A DNA stretch of 64,000 nucleotides from Miscanthus floridulus (lineage: Eukaryota; Streptophyta; Magnoliopsida; Poales; Poaceae): assembly GCF_019320115.1 (NCBI RefSeq), contig NC_089591.1:22422502-22486501 (forward strand), given 5' to 3'. Both the position numbers and the translations under genes were made by a program. Positions 55,408 through 64,000 of this stretch are shown here, piece by piece. The notes beneath the pieces were generated by a model. That model had not been told where the DNA came from, ran no database searches, and saw nothing but the letters and a program-made list of their open reading frames with translations. How positions within the stretch are numbered: position 1 is the first letter of the stretch; the number at the start of each line of letters is the position of its first letter.

Positions 55408-56418
55408 TGGCAGAACCTCCTAAATTATAGGGCCCACATGCACCTGTTACTATCCAATGACCTCTGATGACTATGTATATGTTCCTGGTAACTTAAGAAG
55501 ACTATTGGGTGTCCACGGGGAACCCCGAATCATCCATGATTTCTGAGCAGGATCCCATTATAGAGTCATTGCAGTATAACAATATTTATTCAAATGTCTA
55601 CATTAGAGTAAAATAGCAGAAGTCTTACAATAACTTAGTTTACAAACCAGTTGTTTCAAACCTTACAAACTAAGTTTGATAATTATTATAAACCATAGTA
55701 GTGGAGTGGCATTAGTAACATAATACAAACACACAATATAAGTACTCTGCCCAAGGGTCACACAGTTACTTATCATCATCGATTTGAACAAGAGTCATGC
55801 AGCACTGGTCCAAAGCAGACATGCTCATGAGGCTCACCTGCAACAAGGGTCAACGAACCCTGAGTACAAAAGTACTCAACAAGACTTAACCGAAATAAGA
55901 CTGATCTGACTCAGGAATGCAGACTTAGGGATTCAAGGTATGGCTTTAGCAATAAACAAAGTTCTTTTGCGTAAAAGCTTTCTAACAAGATTCTTTTATT
56001 CAACATGTAAATCTGTCTCAAAATCATATATGAATCTCTTTCTCAAGACTAGCTCCAGCTTCAGTTATTAACTACGATGATGAACAGTGAGTTGAGTCTC
56101 CATAATCGAGGAGCAACGATGAATCAAACTGATTATAACCCAGCTGGGGATTCCCAACCACACGACATATGCAGGCCCCCGACCTACATATACCAACCCA
56201 CCCTCAGATCCTCTAAAACAAGAACAGGTCCACGCCACCCAAGAATATAGTACTCCACCATTCCAGCCCATGGCCACGTGGGTACACACTACTCTCACCA
56301 TCTCTCCACTCCTAGTGCATGAGTAGCCATTCTCATAATAGAATAGCCAAGTTAAGGCTTACCGGAGTATGTGATCGGTACTACAAAGTCTCACCTCATG
56401 CAATTCAACAACGGACAT
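55408..56418 (-). repeat. Element 3 5' LTR, first kilobase, truncated by element 4
   Basis: Matches 46198-47235 of the left LTR with mostly C/T and G/A differences and a short deletion near 56035 (about 35 bases present at 46829-46863 are missing). It ends at CAACAACGGACAT, where element 4 starts. The remaining 2.6 kb is expected right of the window. Confidence 0.9.
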
Positions 56419-57785
56419 TGATATGACCACGTCATCAACCAACATGTTACAACCTCCAATTCAAGTAATACGAACTCAAGTATCACCTACATCGACACCA
56501 GCCCAAGCCTTTGGTGGTCCAATTACACGTAGTCGAGCAAAGAAGCTACAACAAGAGGTGAACGCGCTACTTTATGAAGTTCGATTTAATATTAATGAGA
56601 ATTATATACTGCCTAAGTCATGCACGTTGTTGTTGCTCAGGTTCACTAAAGAGTATGGCAAGAACACACAAGGTGATGACCACAGAGAAGAACCACACTC
56701 GAACCAGCCCAGTCCTGCAGAACAGTCGAAAAGAAATATTCATAACTTTTGATTTCCAGAAGCTATGAAGGTGAATGAGCACATTTTAGAAAGCTTGTCG
56801 AGTCTACTTTCCAATGATGCTAATGCCAACTAGCTTGGACTTCTAACTAATGAAATCCGACCAGCTTAGTACATACTGGTCAGACCTCTTGAAACTGATA
56901 GAACTATCAAGAAGAAAATATCATAACTTTTTATTCCCGAAGGCTATGGAGGTCCATGAGGACTTTTTGGAAAGCTTGTGAAATCTAGTTTCTAATGCTT
57001 CAATGCCAACCAGATCCGACCAGTTTTAGTGCAGATCCGACCAGCTTTAGTGAAGACTGCTCAGAGGGTTAACAGTCTTCTCAAGACATGATATTGGTAC
57101 AACTTCTCATATTAAATTGTACCATTCTACAATGTTTCGTGGTGCATTCTATACATGGTGTGAAACCTTATCAAGTTATCTTTCCAACGCAACCAACCAC
57201 ACGTCTTTTGGAGTTTCCAAGATGGAGTTATTACCAAAACATTGAAGACTGCGCAGAAGACCAACAGCCACTGCGGAAACTGCTCAGAAACCTATTTCGT
57301 GGAAGTCTGTTCACATAGCCTACCCTTTCGTTTTCTTTTCATGTTTATACCTATCTAGGAGGGCTGTTCCTAGTATAAATATCCATGTACTCCTAAGCAA
57401 AATAGGACTTTTGATAATCAAAATACAGAACCCCCCTTGTTCAGCTGTGTGCTAACAAATATTGAGAGTAATCTCTACCCCTTTGCTCTTGTGATTTCCT
57501 TCACGAGATTTACAGAAGTGGCGGCTTCATCCGCTCCCAATTGGTGCTCCTACTCCCTTCAAGGTTTGCCTTGATTGATTGTAGGTTGTGTTGGTTGGTT
57601 CTTTGAGAGTGTGGTTGGGCAAATCCTTGATCCAGGTTGCCGGTTAAAGACAGTGGTTGGCTTTGAGTTTTATTTGCCAGGTTGCCCTAGTTATCGCTGC
57701 CTACAGCAAGTTATCTAGCTGTTCTTCAGCTAGTTATCTGGTGATTGATCCTACGTCATGAAGATCGGGACCTCGTATCGTATCA
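56419..57785 (+). repeat. Element 4 5' LTR (1,367 bp)
   Basis: TGATATGACC to CGTATCA. The first 640 bases match 63357-64000 with few differences. A TATAAATAT string at about 57374-57382 is a likely core promoter. The first 330 bases are an open frame in the same register as the end of pol in the 3' LTR. Confidence 0.85.
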
Positions 57786-57787
57786 TC

Positions 57788-57799
57788 TGGTATCAAAGC
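57788..57799 (+). promoter_or_regulatory. Element 4 primer-binding site (iMet type)
   Basis: TGGTATCAAAGC, one change from TGGTATCAGAGC, two bases after the LTR. Confidence 0.85.
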
Positions 57800-58706
57800 T
57801 TTCATTAGCATGGTAGGATTCTTTACCCTTAGCTACATATATTTTGTGTTCGTCCTATCCACTAAAAAGCCACAAAAATATTTGCCATAGCCCTTTGTTT
57901 CAATCTGTTATTTTAGTGAGTTTTGTTAAGTTTCAGTCCATTAGAGTCTTGTTTTAGTTGCTGATCATTTTTTCCTTTGCGTGTCCTTTGTGCCTCTTTC
58001 ATATATATAAAAATTCCCACAAAAAAAATATGAAACTCATATCATCTCCTTCGCGTAAACTTTGATCCTGTCAAAATATAGCTACTGGTTACTTTCATTT
58101 CTATCATAAAGTGTGCAAGTGTTATATCTGGTCCCCGTATTTAGTTCTATAAAGAAAGTGCAAAAAAGAGAATTGAGAAAAGTTGTGAAAGAAAAATTGA
58201 AGATCAGTTGGTTTATGTGCACAAGTGCTGAAAGTTTTTCATATCAAGTGAGTAACCAGTTTGCTATCTTTGTTTGGTGCAAATTTTGGTTGGGTCTGAT
58301 CGCAACACTTGCATCCCAATCATACTCCTTGTTTGCATCAAATCTGAAATCTCTTTGCGCATGTGTTTGATCTATTTACATCATTCATATCCTGTGGTCA
58401 GCACTAGGCAGAGAACTTCTAGTTTGGATTGTTATTTAACTTTACAACAACTAGATTTCAGATTGCATTCCTTGTGTATCACTCCCTACCAAGCTCCACA
58501 TACAAGCCATCGTAATCGGTACTCTCTAGTCTTGTATTCACCTAGCCATCACTTTTGTTACCACCACACACTGTTTTTTTTTCTGTAACCCATAAGGACT
58601 TCATAAGAGCTTCAGTTGGTATGAGAGATGAGGTTGTGAGAGCTACCAAATTTTATTTTTTCCCATAAATACCTATTGTTCGTATTCAGCTAACCTTACA
58701 CAGGAG
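57800..58706 (+). other. Element 4 leader
   Basis: About 900 AT-rich bases with no convincing gene. Short open frames at 58113-58588 lack motifs and a second copy for comparison. Probably untranslated leader. Confidence 0.5.
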
Positions 58707-60062
58707 ATGGGTGGTGTTGAGATAGAAGATTGTGTTACTATGGCACAATTTAATGAACTCTGGCAAAGCATGGAAGAGAAGCAAGATCGGTTAACCCGAG
58801 ATCTTCAGGCTCTTTTGACTGAAATCAGAGGGCGTCGTCAACCTCATGATGGTGCAAGCAACCATGGTGAAGATGGAGAAGATAGTGATGGAAGAGCTGC
58901 TGCTAGAAGAGCAAGAGAGCAAGTAAGGAGAAACCAAGGTGCTGCACATGGTAGAGGAAGAGGACGAGGTCGAAGAAATGATGACAGTGATGAATCTAAA
59001 GATGTGGATGAAGATAATAATTCCCAATATCATGGTGGTCGCCGACATCATAGAAGAGGTAACCATGAGGAGAGGTTTGGCAAACTAAAATTTACCATGC
59101 CAAAATTTGATGGAGGATCTGATCCTGAAGCTTACTTCACTTGGGAGTTGAAGGTGGACAAGATATTTCGCTTGCATAATTATTCAGAGGAGAAGAAATT
59201 AGCCATGGCATCTCTTGAGTTTGATGGATATGCTCTGATATGGTGGGAACAACTTCCGCGTGATCAAGAAGAAGATGGAGAAAACCCTATTGCAACATGG
59301 GATGAGATGAAGCAAGAAATGAGAATTCGTTTTGTGCCAAAGCACTATCGGCGTGATCTTTTTGATAAATTGTAGAATCTGAAGCAAGGAAGCCTCTCTA
59401 TTGAGGAGTATTATAAAGAGATGGAGAAAGCTATGATTAGAGCCAATGTGTGTGAAGATGAAGAGCAAACTATTGCACGTTTCATGGCTGGGTTACATCG
59501 CAATATCCAGCGCATTGTTGAGTTTCATCCGTACCGTCATCTTATTGATTTGGTACATCAAGCAACTAAAGCTGAACGTCAATTGCAGCAAGATGCTAAG
59601 AACTGCAAGCCCTTGTCATATGGTACAAGGACTATGTCAGGAGGGGGCAAGTCAATCTCGAGGTTTACTACTGCACCCTCATCAGCGAAAAGCTCAAGTG
59701 GAGACTTATGTTCTAATGTGCAGGGTATTTTTAGAGGGAAGAATGCTGCTGCCCAAGGCATGAGCTCTAAACCATCAGCATCCACCACTACTTCAGTGGG
59801 TTCTACAGCCAAGAGTAGTGGGATTCAATGCTTCAAGTGTGGAGGTCGTGGGCATGTAATCAAGGAGTGTCCAAATAATCATGTGATCATTGTGAAAGAC
59901 AATGGAGAATATGAATCAGCTAGTGAAGAGGAAGTTGAGGAAGAGTATGATGATGAGGCTCATGAAGATGAGGAACATACTAGATGTGAATTTGAGCAAG
60001 GTGCTGCTGTTGTGGTGGCTCAAATTTTGAGCGTTCAAATGAAGGAAGCTGAAAATGGATAG
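58707..60062 (+). pseudogene. gag: Element 4 gag (one internal TAG)
   Basis: Start ATG at 58707 (MGGVEIEDCVTMAQF). A 452-codon frame has a single TAG at 59373 and another TAG at 60060, after which the frame continues into protease. The N-terminal third is alternately basic and acidic (AAARRAREQVRR, HGRGRGRGRR, DDSDES). The gag core runs KFDGGSDPEAYFTWELKVDKI to IWWEQL and RFVPKHYRRDLFDKL. The zinc knuckle CFKCGGRGHVIKEC is at 59830-59871, followed by a Glu/Asp-rich end. Near-intact. Confidence 0.9.
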
Positions 60063-60400
60063 CAACATAATCTTTTTCAAACCAGAGCTAAAGTGCAAGA
60101 TAAGGTAGTCAAGGTGATCATTGATGGTGGGATCTGCCATAATATTGCTAGTCGTGAGATGGTTGACAAGCTTGGTTTGAAACTATAGTGGCACCCTCAT
60201 CCCTATCATGTCCAATGGTTGAATGATTCAGGAGATATTAAGATTGGATATAGAGTAAAGGTTCCATTCAAAATTGGTGAATATGTTGACACAGTAGAGT
60301 GTGATGTGGCATCGATGTCTATGTGCCACTTGCTGCTTGGAAGACCTTGGCAATATGATCGATATACTCAGCATTGTGGGAGAACAAATTAGTACACACT
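60063..60400 (+). pseudogene. pol: Element 4 aspartic protease
   Basis: Same frame as gag. VIIDGGICHNIASREMVDKLG (about 60115-60175) carries the catalytic Asp, and CHLLLGRPWQYDR (about 60325-60362) the second block. TAG codons at 60186 and 60390 interrupt it. Confidence 0.8.
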
Positions 60401-60404
60401 AGAT

Positions 60405-61445
60405 TTGAAAGGAAAGAAGTTTGTACTCAAGCCTATGATGCCTCAACAAATCATGGCTGAGCACTTACAAAAGCAAACTAAAATTAGTCCGGCAAGTGAA
60501 GGAAGAGAAGAGCAAAAGAAATTGAGTGCCATCCACAATTCGGTGAGTGAGTGCCACAAGCCAAATTTGAGAGATAAAAAGAAAGGAGAGGGAGAGCATC
60601 TAGTTATGCTAGCCACAAAATCTGAGCTGAGAGAAGTGAGGGACAACCCAGATCAAGTGCTCTTTGTACTTATGTGCAAAGACATTTTAATTTCACCTAA
60701 TGATATCACCTCTCTTCCTAGTGTTGTGTCTCATCTTTTGCAGGACTATGAAGACATTTTTCCAAAAGAAACACCAGCTGGACTACCTCCCATTTGTGGA
60801 ATTGAACATCAAATTGATCTCATTCCAGGGTCTGCACTCCCTAACCGTCCACCATACCGCACCAATCCTAAAGAAACAAAAGAAATACAAAGGCAAGTAC
60901 AAGAACTTCTTGATAAAGGTTTTGTTCGTGAAAGCTTAAGTCCTTGTGCTATTCCTATGATATTAGTGCCTAAAAAGGATGGTTCTTGGAGGATGTGTGT
61001 TGACTGTAGAGCTATAAATAATATCACTGTTCGCTATAGTCATCCTATTCCACGGTTAGATGATTTGCTTGATGAATTGAGTGGTTCCATAATATTTACT
61101 AAAATTGACTTGAGAAGTGGTTACCATCAAATTAGAATGAAAGCGGGAGATGAATGGAAAACTGCATTTAAAACTAAATTTGGGCTGTATGAATGGTTAG
61201 TTATGCCTTTTGGTTTGACTAATGCCCCTAGTACTTTCATGAGATTAATGAACCATGTCCTGCGAGCTTTCATTGGAAAATTTGTTGTTGTCTACTTTGA
61301 TGATATTCTAATTTACAGCAAGTCTGTTGGAGAGCATATGAAACACAGTCAGCAAGTCTTGGATGAAAGGAGAAATTATTTGCTAATCTTGAGAAGTGCA
61401 GTTTTTGCACAGACCATGTTGTGTTTCTTGGCTTTGTTGTATTAG
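60405..61445 (+). pseudogene. pol: Element 4 reverse transcriptase
   Basis: A 346-residue open segment: the linker VVSHLLQDYEDIFPKE, then [65 protein letters not shown] and YFDDILIYS at about residue 297, with both catalytic Asp residues. A frame change near 61360 moves the end (FLGFVV) into another frame. Catalytic parts look intact. Confidence 0.9.
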
Positions 61446-62161
61446 AAAAGGGCATAGAAGTAGATGAATCAAAGGTGAAAGCCATCAAGGATTGGCCAAC
61501 TCCTACGAATGTAAGTCAAGTAAGAAGTTTTCATGGCCTTGCTAGTTTTTATAGGAGATTTGTGAGAGATTTTAGTACCATCGCTGCTCCTTTGAATGAA
61601 TTGACAAAGAAAGGGGTTGATTTTAAATGGGGGAACTCACAAGAAGCTGCTTTTCAAGAATTAAAGAAATGTTTGACTGAAGCACCATTGCTTGTTCTTC
61701 CTAATTTCACTAAAACTTTTGAAGTAGAATGTGATGCTAGTGGAATTGGGATAGGAGGAGTTTTAATGCAACAAGGAAAACTAGTAGCATATTTTAGTGA
61801 AAAATTGGGAGGTGCCCAATTAAATTATTCTGTGTATGACAAAGAATTGTATGCTTTGGTGCGTGTACTTGAGACATGGCAGCACTACTTATGGCCGAAG
61901 GAGTTTGTTATTCATTCTAATCATGAAGCTTTGAAGTAGTTGAAGGGACAAGCTAAGCTGAATCGGCACCATGCCAAGTGGGTTGAGTTCATCGAAACAT
62001 TTCCATACATTGTGAAATATAAGAAAGGTAAGGACAATGTGGTTGCTGATGCTTTTTCTCGAAAGAGTGTGTTGTTAAATCAACTTGAAGTCAAGGTGTT
62101 GGGTCTTGAAAGTTTGAAAGGTTTGTATAATAATGATCCTGAATTTTTCAGAACCGTATAA
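61421..62161 (+). pseudogene. pol: Element 4 RNase H
   Basis: The RT connection [18 protein letters not shown] is followed by [13 protein letters not shown] and [19 protein letters not shown]. The third site reads HSNHEALK at about 61918, with Asn where relatives have Asp (one G-to-A change). A TAG at 61937 follows directly; then [10 protein letters not shown] and [14 protein letters not shown] to 62161. Inactivated. Confidence 0.85.
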
Positions 62162-62189
62162 TCATTGTAAAGATGGAAAAGGTTGGGAA

Positions 62190-63353
62190 AAATATCACAT
62201 ACATGATGGATTTCTGTTTAGAGCTAACAAGCTTTGTGTTCCAAATTCTTCTGTTAGATTGTTTTTGTTGCAGGAATCACATGGAGGTGGACTAACTAGG
62301 TCATTTTAGACAGAAGAAAACATATGAACTGCTAGGTGATCATTTCTATTGGCCTAAGATGAGGAGAGATGTCATCAGATTTGTGGAACGATGCATCACC
62401 TGTCACAAAGCTAAGTCAAAATTAAATCCTCATGGCTTATACACTCCCTTACCTGCTCCTAACATTCCTTAGGAAGACATAAGCATGGATTTTATTTTAG
62501 GGTTACCTAGAACTCAGAGAGGAAAGGATTCTATATTCGTTGTGGTTGATAGATTTTCAAAGATGGCTCATTTTATCCCCTACAACAAGAGCGACGATGC
62601 TTCACATGTTGCTAATTTATTTTTTAGGGAAATTGTGAGGCTACATGGGATGCCCAGAACCATTGTGTCTGATCGTGATCTCAAGTTCGTGAGCTATTTT
62701 CGGAAAACATTATGGGCTAAACTTGGAACCAAGCTCTTGTTCTCAACAACTTGTCACCCTCAAACCGACGGACAAACTGAGGTGGTTAATCGTACATTGT
62801 CAATGTTGCTGCGAACCATGGTGAAAAAGAACTTGAAGATTTGGGAGGATTGCTTGCCACATGTGGAGTTTGCTTATAATAGGGCAGTACACTCTACCAC
62901 TAACTTGTGTCCTTTTGAAATCGTATATGGTTTCAAACCTATTGCTCCGATCAATTTGTTGCCCCTTCCATTGTAGGAGAGAATCAACATGGAAGCTTCC
63001 AAGCATGCTGCATATGTAAAGAAGATACATGAGAAGACCAAGGAAGCAATTGAACTAAGTGCTAAACGCAAGGCTACAAGTATGAACAAACATAGGAAGA
63101 AAGTGTTATTCGAACCAGGGGACTTGGTGTGGATACATTTGCACAAGGATCGCTTCCCTGATAAGCGCAAATCCAAATTGTTGCCTCGAGGAGATGGACC
63201 ATTCCGTGTTTTTGCAAAGATCAATGATAATGCATACAAGATAGATCTTCCAGCAAGCTATGGTGTGAGTACGACCTTCAATGTTGCTGACTTATCGCCA
63301 TTCATAAGAGAAGACGGATTAGAGTCGAGGATGACTCCTTTTCAAAAGGGGGA
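62190..63353 (+). pseudogene. pol: Element 4 integrase
   Basis: The zinc domain (62240-62410; YWPKMRRDVIRFVERCITCHKAK) includes the CxxC pair but is crossed by a frame change near 62300 and a TAG at 62470. The core 62485-62976 is open with [23 protein letters not shown] and [10 protein letters not shown], the complete DD35E set. After a TAG at 62974 the C-terminal part (62989 onward) has LPRGDGPFRVFAKINDNAYKIDLP and FNVADLSPF. No FYKVQW chromodomain follows. Confidence 0.9.
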
Positions 63354-63356
63354 GGA
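63343..63356 (+). promoter_or_regulatory. Element 4 polypurine tract, inside the coding frame
   Basis: AAAAGGGGGAGGA directly before TGATATGACC. The pol frame passes through it as QKGEDD and goes on into the LTR. Confidence 0.85.
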
Positions 63357-64000
63357 TGATATGACCATGTCATCAACCAACATGTTACAACCTCCAATTC
63401 AAGTAACACCAACTCAAATATCACCTACATCGACACCAGCCCAAGCCTTTGGTGGTCCAATTACACGTAGTCGAGCAAAGAAGCTACAACAAGAGGTGAA
63501 CGTGCTACTTTATGAAGTTCAATTTAATATTAATGAGAATTATATACTGCCTAAGTCGTGCACGTTGTTGTTGCTCAGGTTCAATAAAGAGTATGGCAAG
63601 AACACACAAGGTGATGACCATAGAGAAGAACCACACTCGAACCAGACCAGTCCTGTAGAACAGTCGGAAAGAAATATTCATAACTTTTGATTTCCAGAAG
63701 CTATGAAGGTGAATGAGCACATTTTGGAAAGCTTGTCGAGTCTACTTTCCAATGATGCTAATGCCGACCAGCTTGGACTTCTAACTAATGAAATCCGACC
63801 AGCTTAGTACGTACTGGTTAGACCTCTTGAAACTGACAGAACTGTCAAGAAGAAAATATCATAACTTTTTATTCCCGAAGGCTATGGAGGTCCATGAGGA
63901 CTTTTTGGAAAGCTTGTGAAATCTAGTTTCTAATGCTTCAAGGCCGACCAGATCTGACCAGTTTTAGTGCAGATCCGACCAGCTTTTGTGAAGACTGCTC
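63357..64000 (+). repeat. Element 4 3' LTR, first 644 bp
   Basis: Starts TGATATGACC and repeats 56419-57062 with few differences. The window ends before its right end, so the target duplication cannot be checked. The pol frame continues to a stop at 63688, giving about 110 LTR-encoded residues with GPITRSRAKKL near 63450. Confidence 0.9.

Larger units (their letters stand above)
46198..56418 (-). mobile_element. Element 3: second Tekay-type chromovirus, minus strand, cut by element 4
   Basis: The left LTR (46198-49801) and the start of the right LTR (55408-56418) share TGGCAGAACCTCC and the following kilobase. Minus-strand order: 5' LTR, perfect iMet primer site, H3-tail-like accessory ORF, gag, protease, RT, RNase H, integrase, chromodomain, polypurine tract, 3' LTR. 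The right LTR stops at 56418, where element 4 begins. Pol is better preserved than in element 1, but gag and the accessory ORF carry many TAG codons. Confidence 0.9.
56419..64000 (+). mobile_element. Element 4: Ty3/gypsy element, plus strand, running off the window
   Basis: 5' LTR 56419-57785, iMet primer site 57788, gag-pol 58707-63350 in essentially one frame, polypurine tract 63343 and the start of the 3' LTR at 63357. It has an RG-rich gag, a DGG protease, one RNase H and an integrase with a GPY motif but no canonical chromodomain. The C-terminal frame runs on into the LTR with a GPITRSRAKKL motif. It could belong to a chromovirus group such as CRM or Reina; I cannot decide without comparison. 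It is inserted in the element 3 LTR, making it the youngest insertion at that end. Confidence 0.85.

Noticed and set aside
58791..59066. Minus-strand Ser/Thr/Ile-rich frame
   Set aside because: Shadow of the charged N-terminal part of element 4 gag.

Overview
The window looks like intergenic heterochromatin of a large grass genome, most likely a panicoid (sorghum, sugarcane or Miscanthus type). I recognise no intact host gene. Almost everything from about 1.5 kb to the right edge is nested transposable elements, mostly Ty3/gypsy LTR retrotransposons in mutated form. The grass assignment rests on a Stowaway-like MITE, a CACTA terminus, Tekay- and Tat-type gypsy elements and very long LTRs starting TGTAACACC; it is inference, not a database match.

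Layout. 1-1568: non-coding, with a Stowaway-like MITE at 1188-1421. 1569-4758: three diverged copies (A, B, start of C) of an unclassified repeat rich in GACCGGAC words, with a CACTA-like end between A and B. 4764-33414: element 1, a minus-strand Tekay-type chromovirus with about 4.8 kb LTRs and a perfect AAGAA target duplication, sitting inside repeat copy C. 9593-21995: element 2, a plus-strand Tat-type element with 0.77 kb LTRs and a perfect CCTCC duplication, inserted in the polypurine tract of element 1; it carries an antisense, apparently intron-containing accessory gene. 33599-40729: element 5, a non-autonomous gag-protease element (no RT or integrase seen) in the same copy C. 41029-46197: two partial copies of the element 1 LTR, one inside the other. 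46198-56418: element 3, a second minus-strand Tekay-type element with 3.6 kb LTRs, whose 5' LTR is cut by element 4. 56419-64000: element 4, a plus-strand gypsy element running off the window.

How the parts work. Each autonomous element once encoded gag (capsid and zinc knuckle), protease, reverse transcriptase, RNase H and integrase; elements 1 and 3 end in a chromodomain, a targeting module. All carry stops, frameshifts or lost catalytic residues. Most stops I read are TAG where the context suggests CAG, which fits long-term CHG methylation and deamination.

Most interesting: upstream of gag, element 3 has a reading frame whose N-terminus closely resembles the histone H3 tail (ARTK at 2-5, RKS at 9-11, G13, K15, then QLA), followed by coiled coil and an acidic tail. 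Element 1 has a different protein at the same place ending in the same LNN-LNP plus acidic module. A chromodomain retrotransposon carrying an H3-tail mimic would be a notable, possibly undescribed arrangement. Element 2 is also heavily enriched in ATCGGC/GCCGAT words, several arranged as perfect small hairpins inside gag.
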